Part shown: piece after piece, positions 25,121 through 33,440 of the stretch | Layout: the number at the start of each line of letters is the position of its first letter | Numbering within the stretch: the stretch's first letter is position 1 | Assembly (NCBI GenBank): GCA_913057225.1 | Contig: CAJXNT010000004.1 | Coordinates: 1-64,000 of the forward strand | Length of the DNA: 64,000 nucleotides | Direction of reading: 5' to 3' | Source: an uncultured Mycoplasmatota bacterium | GTDB taxonomy: Bacteria; Bacillota_I; Bacilli_A; Izemoplasmatales; Izemoplasmataceae | The notes under the pieces: model-generated | Told to the model about the DNA's origin: nothing | The model's database searches: none | The model's input: only the letters and a program-made list of their open reading frames with translations | Position numbers and translations under genes: made by a program

Positions 25121-26068
25121 CTAACCGCAATCGTTCGTGGGATCTTCGTCCGCTTCATTCGGACATTCCCCCGGGACAATCAAATTTTCGCCCGTGTAAT
25201 CACTCAGGCCGCCGGCATTGTAGACATTGGAATACCCAAGTTCTTCCAGCGCAAGCTTCACAAATTCAGCGCGTGTTCCGCCCGCACAAATGAGGACAAT
25301 GTGCTTATCTTCATCAAACAGGCTTCTCAGCATTTCTTCGTCTAAGATGGTATCGGCATTAAAATTCCACCCATCGTTTCTGACTAAGATGTCGTTGGCT
25401 TCTAAGAAGTCAAAGAAGGGAATAACGGTGGAATCAGCATGCCACCCTGTGCTCATTTTGTCCGTGAAGTTTCTTAAGTCGACAAATTGAACGTCCTCGC
25501 GACCGACATACCGATCGAAATTGTCATCGCTGAGGGCAAGGGTCTCAGGCAAATCACCGATCGTTTCGGGCGCGGGCATGTCAAACGCATATACTCCGTC
25601 ACCAAACACTCGGTGGTTGCCATCATACGCACTCAGTGCGCCGGCATTATATACATTTTCATACCCTAGATCTTCTAGAGCTTCCTTAACGAATCCCGCA
25701 CGGGTTCCCCCAGCGCACATCAGGACGATGATTTTATCTTCGTCAAACAATGCACGAAGCGCCGATTCATTAAGAATTTGCGATCCATCATAGGACCATT
25801 CATTGGTACGAACCAAGATGTCGGTGTATTCAAGATAATCAAAGAATGGGATTACCTCAAATCCGCGAATCCATCCGTCCGCCATTTGATCATCAAAGTT
25901 TCTGAGATCTACAAATTGCCAGTTCTCATCAAAAAGATATTCATCCACATTACTCATGGATACGGTCTCTGGCAGTTCAACCGTTTCGGGTTCAGTGGTT
26001 TCGTTGCCACACGCCGCAAGCGTAAACATCAACATCAACACACTGAAGAGCCAAATCATTTTTTTCAT
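25121..26068 (-). CDS. Lipoprotein with two tandem rhodanese domains
   Basis: 315 residues. Lipobox LAACGNE, then two similar halves (~residues 35-165 and 185-300). Each begins with a (W/V)QFVDLRNF strand and ends at the persulfide loop: VLMCAGGTRAGFV and VLICAGGTRAEFV, both with the catalytic Cys. The shared surrounding sequence (ALFDEDK, LGYxNVYNAG) shows an internal duplication. An extracellular sulfurtransferase or sulfide/thiosulfate handler is likely. ATG 26068 is chosen because AAGGAAAT lies ahead of it. It heads an operon with two flavin-type lipoproteins. Confidence 0.85.
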   Translation of the reverse strand: MKKMIWLFSVLMLMFTLAACGNETTEPETVELPETVSMSNVDEYLFDENWQFVDLRNFDDQMADGWIRGFEVIPFFDYLEYTDILVRTNEWSYDGSQILNESALRALFDEDKIIVLMCAGGTRAGFVKEALEDLGYENVYNAGALSAYDGNHRVFGDGVYAFDMPAPETIGDLPETLALSDDNFDRYVGREDVQFVDLRNFTDKMSTGWHADSTVIPFFDFLEANDILVRNDGWNFNADTILDEEMLRSLFDEDKHIVLICAGGTRAEFVKLALEELGYSNVYNAGGLSDYTGENLIVPGECPNEADEDPTNDCG

Positions 26069-26153
26069 GATTTCCTTGCCTTTCATAAAATTTTTTGGTG
26101 CACCTTAATCTTAACTTGTATTACAAAAAACTTGCAACCGCCTAAACCCTATT

Positions 26154-26199
26154 AAAAAACCGAATTTATCCCTTTGTTATGGGAAAAATTCGGTTTTAA
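26154..26199 (-). terminator. Intrinsic terminator
   Basis: AAAACCGAATTT (26156-26167) pairs with AAATTCGGTTTT (26186-26197), with an inner TCCC/GGGA stem. On the minus strand TTTTTTAAT follows. It ends the reductase-photolyase transcript ahead of the lipoprotein operon. Confidence 0.85.
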
Positions 26200-26271
26200 T
26201 TTCTTATTTATAAAGTTTCTAAATAAGCGTTTTTATTCAGATTACATTTTTAATTTGATGGATTGGCTCAA

Positions 26272-26925
26272 TCAATACCCCGTAAAAATATCGGAATATA
26301 TGTGTTTCCCTTTGACGCCTAAGGTTTTGAGGTGTTTGGTCACTGCACCCACCGCTCTCATTGAGCCACTGACATAATAGGCTTTCGCTTGGGTGGGGCG
26401 TGTGGTGTCTAATGCTTGGGCGAGCTCATCTCGGTGAGAGGTCTCAATCATGTGAAGCCCTTTGGATTTAAGTCCTTCAAATTCATCGAGATAGAGTTTA
26501 TGGGAACTCCCCGAATAAATCAGAGTAACCCCCGATAGATCGTCACGATCCATGAGCAATGCCCGGATGGGAGTGACGCCCACACCAAGGGCCACCATGA
26601 CGGCTTCTTTTTCTTCTTCTTTCCAAACAAAATCCCCGTAAGGACCTTTAATTTCAAAAGGATGGCCTGGCTTTAAACCAAGCAGTGTGGCTTTATATTT
26701 GGACGGTGTATCGCCGTGTTGCGTGCCGACCCATACGTCTTTCTCTTTCGGGCTTGAGGCAAAGGAAAAGGTACGGGTGGTATCGCCTTTCGCATCCAGA
26801 ATCTTAAAGGTGCCGTATTGGCCCGCTTTAAAGTCAAAGCCCTCGGGCTTTGTGAGTCTTAATTCTATTTTATTTTCGGTGTGCTGAACCGATATTAATT
26901 CGCTGTTCGCTTTCGCTTTAAACAT
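26272..26925 (-). CDS. Ferredoxin-NAD(P)H reductase-like flavoprotein
   Basis: 217 residues. FAD domain with RTFSFASSP (the R-x-Y/F-S motif) and GPYGDFVW; NAD(P)-binding domain with ALGVGVTPIRALL and a C-terminal YVSGSMRAVGAV. No 2Fe-2S domain is fused. It presumably transfers electrons between NAD(P)H and a flavoprotein or flavodoxin. Its start overlaps the end of the photolyase gene by 8 nt, suggesting coupled expression and perhaps a role in keeping the photolyase FAD reduced (inference). Confidence 0.85.
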   Translation of the reverse strand: MFKAKANSELISVQHTENKIELRLTKPEGFDFKAGQYGTFKILDAKGDTTRTFSFASSPKEKDVWVGTQHGDTPSKYKATLLGLKPGHPFEIKGPYGDFVWKEEEKEAVMVALGVGVTPIRALLMDRDDLSGVTLIYSGSSHKLYLDEFEGLKSKGLHMIETSHRDELAQALDTTRPTQAKAYYVSGSMRAVGAVTKHLKTLGVKGKHIYSDIFTGY

Positions 26926-28312
26926 AGGGCTTCCTTTTTGGTTCTTTTTTAATTTGGTAAAGTGTCTCTTTCGATGCCTTTAAAACGGTGGCATAATCCA
27001 CCATCGGCGCTATGTATGGATTCGAATCTAACGTCCATGGTTCATGAATATCATCCGCATTTAAATGGGCCAACTCCGGCACATTCATGCGAATGAATGC
27101 TCCGTCTGGGTCGGTCTCTTTGGATTGTTTGATGACATCATAGATGGGAATGTGTCTGGGCGGAATCAAGCCGGCTTGCATTTGGATTTGAGACCAATGA
27201 ATCCCGGGTTCATAGTCGATCCATTGGGTGGCTAAGAAACGGCCGACGTCCTTCCAATCCAAGAGCAGCGTGTTACACGCAAACGAGGTCAGCATCGCCC
27301 GTTGGCGAAAGTTGAGCCAACTGGTTCGGTTTAAAAACCGGATGCAGGCATCGACAAAAGGAAAACCGGTGTGTCCGGTGGTGAATTTTTTGAACGCGTC
27401 ACTGTCGCGGTGGCGGACATCATCGTATCTGGGATCTTTGGAGATGTGGTCGATCCATGGTTTCATTTCCACTTTTTCGACGAAATGACTGCGCCAAAAC
27501 AAACGGGTATGAAAAGCGCTGAGTTGTTTTTTATAAAACGTCTGTTGGGTCTCTTTAAGGGTCTTAAGATGGTTTTCAGTGGCTTTATGCAAACTCTTAA
27601 TTGAAATGTTCCCCCACGTGAGATAGGCCGATAGATAACTGGAAGAATGGATGGATTTGGCGGGTTTAGAGATTGAGATTTGATACGCTTTAAACCGGGA
27701 TTGAAAGAACGCATTGGCGTGCTTGATCGCTTCGCTTTCGCCGCCTCTCACCGGTGCATCCGCGGGTGAGCCTGGCGGTGTGAAAGTATCTAGAAGGTCC
27801 ACATTTCCCAAGGTTTTATCTGAGCGCTTCACCCCTTGGATGGATTTAGGCACCGGTATGACCGGGCTTTTCAAATACGTTTTCATGTAGGTGGGCCGGT
27901 GACCGACATATTTCCCTCTTAAAACGGCGTCACCCTGGTATTCTCTCCAGACACACTCGTGCGCATCCATCCAGGCTTTGACGGCCCGGTCTCTTTCGTA
28001 AGTATGCGTCAGCCCGTGTTCCATGTGTGAATGCATGACAAAAGGCCCTAAGATTTCATACAAACGATCGAGCGCTTCCACCATGTCCGAGACCATGACA
28101 TATAGGGATGCACCAAGTTTTTTTAAGCGGACGTTTAAATCCGTGAGACTTTCTTTCACAAACTGGTAATGGCGGACTGAAAGATCGCCGAAATTCCAAA
28201 TCGAGGGTTCAACCACATAAAGGGGTAAGACATCGCCGGCTAAAGACGCCGCATGAAGCGGCGCATGATCGAGGGTTCTGAAATCTTTTTTAAACCAAAC
28301 GACTTGAACCAT
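26918..28312 (-). CDS. DNA photolyase/cryptochrome-family protein
   Basis: 464 residues. N-terminal Rossmann-like antenna domain starting VVWFKKDFRTLDHAPL; C-terminal FAD-binding domain with WRSHFVEK, TGFPFVDACIRFLNRTSWLNFRQRAMLTSF and the IHWSQIQMQAG segment. This arrangement is that of light-driven pyrimidine-dimer repair enzymes. Cyclobutane dimer repair versus a signalling cryptochrome cannot be settled by eye. AGGAGAAT precedes ATG 28312. Co-expressed with the flavin reductase downstream. Confidence 0.87.
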   Translation of the reverse strand: MVQVVWFKKDFRTLDHAPLHAASLAGDVLPLYVVEPSIWNFGDLSVRHYQFVKESLTDLNVRLKKLGASLYVMVSDMVEALDRLYEILGPFVMHSHMEHGLTHTYERDRAVKAWMDAHECVWREYQGDAVLRGKYVGHRPTYMKTYLKSPVIPVPKSIQGVKRSDKTLGNVDLLDTFTPPGSPADAPVRGGESEAIKHANAFFQSRFKAYQISISKPAKSIHSSSYLSAYLTWGNISIKSLHKATENHLKTLKETQQTFYKKQLSAFHTRLFWRSHFVEKVEMKPWIDHISKDPRYDDVRHRDSDAFKKFTTGHTGFPFVDACIRFLNRTSWLNFRQRAMLTSFACNTLLLDWKDVGRFLATQWIDYEPGIHWSQIQMQAGLIPPRHIPIYDVIKQSKETDPDGAFIRMNVPELAHLNADDIHEPWTLDSNPYIAPMVDYATVLKASKETLYQIKKEPKRKPYV

Positions 28313-28334
28313 AGATTCTCCTAATAGGTGGACT

Positions 28335-28357
28335 AAAAAACGCTTCTTGCGAAGCGT
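28335..28357 (-). terminator. Intrinsic terminator
   Basis: The minus-strand hairpin ACGCTTC-GCAA-GAAGCGT is followed by TTTTTTAG. It ends the small membrane-protein gene at 28363. Confidence 0.8.
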
Positions 28358-28362
28358 CTCAT

Positions 28363-28692
28363 CTAATCGTTGAGGATGTCTGCGGTGATTTCGTAACGCT
28401 CAGCCAGCCCCGTGATATCGACGTCGCGGATGATGAGTGTGTCGCCGACTTCGGCGGGAATTTCAAGGGCATCATCGCTGGCGATATTGACCCACGTCAC
28501 GCCCCCATCCAAACTGTATTGATAGGAATCTTGGATGTTGCTGATTTGGACGGTCCCCGGGGTGTCACCGGCGCTAAGGGTGACGTTAAACGCATCCACG
28601 TCTTCAGGGTTTCCGAGCCAAACCGCCAGTAAAATCGTGACCGCGAGCGCTAAGACGGTCCATAAATATATTTTTGCGTTCTTTTCAGCCAT
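28363..28692 (-). CDS. Hypothetical single-pass membrane protein
   Basis: 109 residues. Short charged N-terminus, one transmembrane helix (~residues 8-27), then about 80 residues outside with beta-strand-like alternation (TPGTVQISNIQDSYQYSLDGGVTW). The YSLDGGVTW phrase is common in bacterial surface beta-sandwich modules. No family recognised. A start codon follows a GAGGTGAA-type site; it has its own terminator. Confidence 0.68.
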   Translation of the reverse strand: MAEKNAKIYLWTVLALAVTILLAVWLGNPEDVDAFNVTLSAGDTPGTVQISNIQDSYQYSLDGGVTWVNIASDDALEIPAEVGDTLIIRDVDITGLAERYEITADILND

Positions 28693-28742
28693 GGGGTTTC
28701 ACCTCACGTTTATTATAAATAATCGGCCCGAATTATTTGAGG

Positions 28743-29723
28743 CTAAGACGTTATTTTTTCACGCGGATACACCACGCCCCACTCGTTTCGAATGGCGTCC
28801 ATGTGTTCGAGCATTTCGATGGTTTTGGCATGAGGCATGATGGGATGTTCAAGTAAATGGTGATTCAACGCATCGATCACCGCTTCAATTTCATACTCAA
28901 ATCCATTTACGCGATGGGGATGGTGGATGTGTTCAATCATGACACCTCTGGCATCGTAAATGAACGCTTCTTCCGCTGCCCAAAAAGATGGCACGACGAT
29001 TTTTCCATGCGCCCCAGTGATGATGGCTTCACGAGGTTTGTCGTCCAAAAACCCGGATTCTAACGTGGCCTGGAAGTCTCCCGCATGAATCTCTATCTTG
29101 TTCCAAAGGTCCACCCCGGTTTTTGACTTCGTGTGCTGACTGGTCATGGCACCCGAGAGTCGGCCAAAAAGGTCCGCATACGTGAGGGGATAAATGCCGA
29201 CATCTAAGAGGGCCCCACCCCCTAGTTCAGCATTCATGAGGCGCCCCGATTCACGTAAATCGCCCGCGAATGAAAAGGTGGCTTTAAGGCTTTTCACAGG
29301 CCCGATGATGCCGTCACTGACCCGCTTTAAAAGGGTCTGGGTCACGGGTAAAAATCGCGTCCACATCGCTTCCATCACAAAAACGTTTTGCGTCTTCGCT
29401 TTGTCAAAAACTTCTTGGGCTTCCCGCGCATTTAATGTAAATGCTTTTTCCGTGAGGAGGTGTTTTTTGGCATCAAGCGCCGCCATCATATGCGTATAAT
29501 GCAACCCATGCGGCGTGGCCACATAGATTACATCGACATCTGGATCGTCATATAAATCCTGATACGACCCATACGCTTTGGCAATGGGATACCGAGATTG
29601 AAACGACTGAGCCCGTTTTAAATCACGAGATGCCACCGCGTGCATGATGCCGGGGGTAGACTGGATGGCCTGCGCAAACGTATGCGCGATGCGACCCGCC
29701 CCGAGGATTCCAAATCGAATCAT
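28743..29723 (-). CDS. Gfo/Idh/MocA-family oxidoreductase
   Basis: 326 residues. N-terminal Rossmann fold (FGILGAGRIAHTFAQAI), the EKAFTLN segment (E-K-x equivalent of the catalytic Lys motif), VMEAMWTRFLP and a C-terminal substrate-binding domain. The MEAMWTRFLP stretch is typical of the dihydrodiol/xylose dehydrogenase branch. Likely an NAD(P)-dependent sugar or trans-dihydrodiol dehydrogenase. Weak AGAGG ribosome site before ATG 29723. It stands alone between terminator-separated genes. Confidence 0.85.
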   Translation of the reverse strand: MIRFGILGAGRIAHTFAQAIQSTPGIMHAVASRDLKRAQSFQSRYPIAKAYGSYQDLYDDPDVDVIYVATPHGLHYTHMMAALDAKKHLLTEKAFTLNAREAQEVFDKAKTQNVFVMEAMWTRFLPVTQTLLKRVSDGIIGPVKSLKATFSFAGDLRESGRLMNAELGGGALLDVGIYPLTYADLFGRLSGAMTSQHTKSKTGVDLWNKIEIHAGDFQATLESGFLDDKPREAIITGAHGKIVVPSFWAAEEAFIYDARGVMIEHIHHPHRVNGFEYEIEAVIDALNHHLLEHPIMPHAKTIEMLEHMDAIRNEWGVVYPREKITS

Positions 29724-29860
29724 CTGAACCTCTTCTTAAAGCTAAGTTAGCTTCAGTATGACACACCCTATAAAAAAACGAATTTTTTTGAGCAAGTTTG
29801 TATGACGAACTGACATCCTTTTGATACAATATCGATAGTTAAAAAATCGGAGGTTTTGTC

Positions 29861-30382
29861 ATGCAGCAAACCATACGCCCATCCCGGGTGAAAGAACTCA
29901 CACTCTCATCGATTTTTATCGCGGCCGTGTTTGTCGCGACTTACATAAATATCCATGTCCCCATTCTGATGGGACAAGGCGGCCTCGTCCATCTAGGCAC
30001 GCTGGTCATGTTTGTCATTGCGGTGAAATATGGCAAGACCTATGGCGCCTTAGCCGGCGGCATCGGCATGGCCCTCTTTGATGTTTTGTCCATCTGGGCG
30101 ATTTGGGCCCCAGGCACCCTCGTCGTAAGATTGATTGCCGGATTTGTGATGGGTGCAGTCGCCTTAAGCCCTGAAGGTCAAGGGAAGTCAACCCCAAGAA
30201 ATATCCTTGCATTGCTCGCAGGGGGCGCCATCATCATTCTCGGATATTGGCTCTTTGAAGGACTCTTTTTGGGCGTCGGCTTAGGCCCCGCCGTCGGCAG
30301 CATTCCCGGCAACATCTTACAGATTGTCATCGCATCCGCCGGGTTATTCTTACTCAAATCATTGCCAGAACTTAACGCATAA
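29861..30382 (+). CDS. ECF transporter substrate-binding (S) component
   Basis: 173 residues with about five or six transmembrane helices. The first (SSIFIAAVFVATYINIHVPI) and the G-rich GGIGMALFDVLSIW and IPGNILQIVIAS segments are of the ECF S-component type (substrate-specific vitamin or micronutrient capture). The energising EcfA/EcfT module is not in the window. An extended -10 TGATACAAT lies at 29822-29830 and GGAGG precedes the start; the short leader shows no riboswitch I can recognise, so the vitamin remains unknown. Confidence 0.78.
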   Translation: MQQTIRPSRVKELTLSSIFIAAVFVATYINIHVPILMGQGGLVHLGTLVMFVIAVKYGKTYGALAGGIGMALFDVLSIWAIWAPGTLVVRLIAGFVMGAVALSPEGQGKSTPRNILALLAGGAIIILGYWLFEGLFLGVGLGPAVGSIPGNILQIVIASAGLFLLKSLPELNA

Positions 30383-30416
30383 AAAAGGCCCAGCAATCAT
30401 TGCTGGGCTTTTTTTA
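30382..30416. terminator. Bidirectional intrinsic terminator
   Basis: GGCCCAGC-AATCATT-GCTGGGC is flanked by A-run and T-run between the convergent ECF S-component and helicase genes. Confidence 0.88.
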
Positions 30417-31679
30417 GGCATATTTATGCGTTTTGGGTTTAAAGGATTTCTGATACGAACGTGATTTATTTTTATGCCTAGACCCATAGGGCTTTTTCTT
30501 TTTCGGCTGGCTTTTTGCAGAGCCTTTATCCCACGCTTGATTCGCAGGAATCACATACGCATGATCTAAATTTTGAGGCAACTTAAAGCCAATGTGTTGC
30601 TGAATGGCACTCAGTAAATGGCGTTCTTCAGGACTGCAAAATGACCAGGCTCTTCCGGTGGCCCCGGCTCGGGCGGTGCGTCCAATGCGGTGCATGTAGG
30701 TTTCTTTGGTTTCCGGCATATCATAGTTGATGACATGCGAGAGCTGATCAATGTCAATGCCTCTGGCCGCCACATCGGTGGCAATCAAGACGTGAATTTT
30801 CTTCGCTTTAAATGCGTTTAATACGCGCTCTCTTTCGCGTTGCGATTTATCGCCGTGATATGCCCCGGAAAAATACCCTTTTTTCTTGAGATAATGGGCC
30901 AAATGATCGGCGCCTCGCTTGGTCCGAGCAAAAATGAGGGCGGACGAAAATTGGTTGGGTTTTAACAGATCGGTCAATAATGCTTTTTTGTTTTCTCTTC
31001 GCAGCATAAAGACTTCTTGATCAATGGTTTCTAAGGGTCTATTTTGAGGCGCGACTTCAATGCGAATGGGCGATTTAAGCAACGACTGGGCAAGCCGTTC
31101 AATGGGTTTGGGAATGGTTGCTGAAAAAAGCATCGTTTGACGCGTGTTGGGTAGCGACTTCATGATTTTTTTCACATCATCAATAAACCCCATGTCTAGC
31201 ATTTGGTCGGCTTCATCGAGCACGGCCATTTGGACGTGATCGAGTTTCACCACACGCATCTGCATGAGATCAAGTAATCGGCCTGGCGTGGCAATCAGGA
31301 CATCGACCCCACGTTTGATTTTCACAATTTGATTGTGTTTACTGGTGCCGCCATAAATGGCGAGGGCTTTGACATGCGTTTTCCGGTCATAACGGTCAAA
31401 ATTGTCTTTGATTTGTAAGGCCAACTCACGGGTTGGGGCTAAAACGAGGCCAGAAATCACTTTCGCCCGACCTTTATTCGGCATCTGGGCAAATCGATGG
31501 ATCATGGGCAGCGCAAACGCCGCGGTTTTACCCGTCCCCGTTTGGGCACTGCCGAGTAAATCGTTTCCATCCATCAGGGGCGGAATGGCTCGGGCTTGAA
31601 TGGGGGTGGGGTGTTCATACCCATCTTCGGTAATCGCTCTTAAAATGAGCGGGTGTAACTGTAATTCATTGAAATTCAT
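30414..31679 (-). CDS. DEAD-box ATP-dependent RNA helicase
   Basis: 421 residues. Q motif region (FNELQLHPLILRAI...PTPIQ), motif I AQTGTGKT, Ia APTRELALQI, II VLDEADQM, III FSATIP, V VAARGIDI, VI HRIGRTARAG, and a basic Lys/Arg-rich tail (KKKKPYGSRHKNKSRS) for RNA binding. RhlE/CshA-like; expected to unwind rRNA or mRNA, often in the cold. ATG 31679 after AAGGAGAAC is preferred to the longer in-frame start. A leader of about 95 nt with two hairpins precedes it. Confidence 0.92.
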   Translation of the reverse strand: MNFNELQLHPLILRAITEDGYEHPTPIQARAIPPLMDGNDLLGSAQTGTGKTAAFALPMIHRFAQMPNKGRAKVISGLVLAPTRELALQIKDNFDRYDRKTHVKALAIYGGTSKHNQIVKIKRGVDVLIATPGRLLDLMQMRVVKLDHVQMAVLDEADQMLDMGFIDDVKKIMKSLPNTRQTMLFSATIPKPIERLAQSLLKSPIRIEVAPQNRPLETIDQEVFMLRRENKKALLTDLLKPNQFSSALIFARTKRGADHLAHYLKKKGYFSGAYHGDKSQRERERVLNAFKAKKIHVLIATDVAARGIDIDQLSHVINYDMPETKETYMHRIGRTARAGATGRAWSFCSPEERHLLSAIQQHIGFKLPQNLDHAYVIPANQAWDKGSAKSQPKKKKPYGSRHKNKSRSYQKSFKPKTHKYA

Positions 31680-31700
31680 AGTTCTCCTTGTGAAGGCAAT

Positions 31701-31728
31701 AAAAAACGCTGCATTCATACAGCGTTTG
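31701..31728 (-). terminator. Terminator-like hairpin in the helicase leader
   Basis: On the minus strand AAACGCTG-8 nt-CAGCGTTT is followed by TTTATTG, only about 20 nt upstream of the helicase start codon. It can end the flavodoxin transcript and also act as an attenuator for the helicase. Confidence 0.7.
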
Positions 31729-31747
31729 GTTTGTCTGTTTGAAATAG

Positions 31748-31784
31748 CGATGATGTGTGTTTCATATCATCGTTACAAGTATAC
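31748..31784 (-). promoter_or_regulatory. Helicase promoter (-10) and leader hairpin
   Basis: TATACT at 31779-31784 (minus strand), preceded by GTGG, is a good -10 with a poor -35. Directly downstream CGATGAT (31766-31772) can pair with ATCATCG (31748-31754). Confidence 0.5.
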
Positions 31785-31808
31785 CACAAAGGCGCTGGAT
31801 TGCCTAAT

Positions 31809-32231
31809 TTAGAGGGCTTCAGCCCAGGCAGAGATCTCGTCTTCGCTGTCTTCAGGTTCTCCGTCGACGCGTAAGTTATCGGCGACGATGTTGGCGCCGG
31901 CCGCTTCGCATTTATCTCTAATAATGTCGGTGGCCGCACAAAATTCATCGGGATAACTCATTTCATCGCCACAGCCGAAAACGGCCACGTCTTTATCTCC
32001 GACTAAGTCACTGGTGATTTCATCGATGAAATCTTCAAAGTCTTCTTGCAGTTCGCCGTCGCCCCAGGTGCTGGAACCAAAGAGCACGAGATCAGCGTCT
32101 TTGATGTCGGCAAGGTCAACCTCGGTGACATTGACGACTTTTACTTCATGGTTTAAATTTTCTGCGATTAGATCGGCCACGGTTTCCGTATTGCCCATGG
32201 TGGATCCAAATACAATGATGGCTTGGGCCAT
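31809..32231 (-). CDS. Flavodoxin
   Basis: 140 residues. FMN phosphate loop VFGSTMGNTETVA near the N-terminus, the FGSSTWGDGELQEDFEDF loop, and FGCGDEMSYPDEFC; acidic throughout, as expected for a short-chain flavodoxin. It would carry electrons in the cytoplasm, for example with the reductase at 26272. ATG 32231 follows AGGAGTG. Downstream lie a long 3' region and a terminator-like hairpin. Confidence 0.93.
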   Translation of the reverse strand: MAQAIIVFGSTMGNTETVADLIAENLNHEVKVVNVTEVDLADIKDADLVLFGSSTWGDGELQEDFEDFIDEITSDLVGDKDVAVFGCGDEMSYPDEFCAATDIIRDKCEAAGANIVADNLRVDGEPEDSEDEISAWAEAL

Positions 32232-32337
32232 ATAAATCACTCCTATCATTCGATAATTAAGGTTTGATACGCTATCATATTAACAGTAAAGAAACGCTTT
32301 TAAAAGACTTATATGACACATTTTGAAGGTTTTTTAG

Positions 32338-32619
32338 ATGAACGATGGTTTACACACATACAAATTTCAACTTTTTGGCCATGTGCAAGGCGTCGGCATG
32401 CGATTTTCCATTAAAATGAGAGCCCGGAAAACCGGGCTCGTTGGGGCCGTTAAAAACTGTCTGGATGGGTCGGTGGAAGGCATCATTCAAGGCACCAAAA
32501 TCCAAACTGAGGCCTTTTTTTCATGGCTCAAAGAAAAAGCACCGGGCCGCATTGACCGGGTGCTTAAAGAAAAAATGCCATCTTCGCAGTCATTTCAAAC
32601 ATTCACCATTGAGCATTAA
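32338..32619 (+). CDS. acyP: Acylphosphatase
   Basis: 93 residues. The signature GHVQGVGMRFSIK contains the catalytic Arg (R in MRFS), and VKNCLDGSVEGIIQG holds the catalytic Asn in K-N-x-x-D-G. It hydrolyses acyl phosphates such as acetyl phosphate. Its 3' end overlaps the convergent YwaF-family gene by 4 nt. Confidence 0.92.
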   Translation: MNDGLHTYKFQLFGHVQGVGMRFSIKMRARKTGLVGAVKNCLDGSVEGIIQGTKIQTEAFFSWLKEKAPGRIDRVLKEKMPSSQSFQTFTIEH

Positions 32620-33362
32620 TCAAGGGCCAGGGCTTTTTGCCTTTGATGGCGGAGGTTACGCACCCAAAACGGCAGGTAAAAGGCATGAAAAAATACAGGC
32701 ACCCCCGCCCAGGCGATGTTGACCAGGTACCAAGGCCACTCGCCAAATAAATCAAAGGCGGTATTCGGTCCAGGTTTGGCCATCAGAAATAAATAATTGC
32801 CATCGAGTAAAAGATTGATGGGAAATAAAAGGCCCGCAAGAATGAGCAAGCTGAGTGCGTTTACCCACACGTACCGGTAGCTGAAATCTTTGTGGTACTC
32901 ATACACAAATAACAGATAGGCAAAATTGATCACCAGCATCCCATGAACCGCAAAAAACTGAAAGTACCGAAAGTGGGGGAATCCCCAATTGCCTTGGATG
33001 CCGGGGGTCACCAGCGCTAACGTGGCGCCGATCAACATGATAAAAAACGTGGCGTTGAATACGGCTTGATTGCGTCTAATTAAAATATATGATGAGGTCA
33101 ACACCGCCAGCCCACACAGATGTAAAGGCAAAGACGTCGACACACTCCATGCATTCGCATAAATGCGCCACATATTGACGAGCACTTCCAGGCCCAATGT
33201 GATGCCGGCCAGCGTCACCCCCAGTTTGTATTTAATGGGGCTTTGAATGAGTTTATTGCGATAAATGTAGATGAGATATACACCCAATAATGTGATCAAC
33301 ACGGGAATAAAATGCTCCCACGTATACATATCAAATGTATCAAAATATCGATCGTTTAACAT
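32616..33362 (-). CDS. YwaF-family (TIGR02206) integral membrane protein
   Basis: 248 residues with about seven transmembrane helices. Diagnostic pieces are SLPLHLCGLAVLTS near helix 3, NWGFPHFRYFQFFAVHG, and GNYLFLMAKPGPNTAFDLFGEWPWYL. The family is widespread in Bacillota with no settled function. A good ribosome site (GGAGGGTTT) precedes ATG 33362. Confidence 0.83.
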   Translation of the reverse strand: MLNDRYFDTFDMYTWEHFIPVLITLLGVYLIYIYRNKLIQSPIKYKLGVTLAGITLGLEVLVNMWRIYANAWSVSTSLPLHLCGLAVLTSSYILIRRNQAVFNATFFIMLIGATLALVTPGIQGNWGFPHFRYFQFFAVHGMLVINFAYLLFVYEYHKDFSYRYVWVNALSLLILAGLLFPINLLLDGNYLFLMAKPGPNTAFDLFGEWPWYLVNIAWAGVPVFFHAFYLPFWVRNLRHQRQKALALD

Positions 33363-33407
33363 AAACCCTCCTGGGTCCTATCCTACCAACACATTATTAA
33401 CTGAATG

Positions 33408-33440
33408 TTAAAAATGCCTCCTTTAAAGAGGCATTTTTAA
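33408..33440. terminator. Intrinsic terminator enclosing the acetyltransferase stop codon
   Basis: TTAAAAATGCCTC (33408-33420) pairs with GAGGCATTTTTAA (33428-33440); the stop codon of the minus-strand gene lies in the loop. Confidence 0.85.

Noticed and set aside
29724-29860. Vitamin riboswitch before the ECF S component
   Set aside because: The transcribed leader would be only about 25 nt by the TGATACAAT promoter, too short for known vitamin riboswitches.
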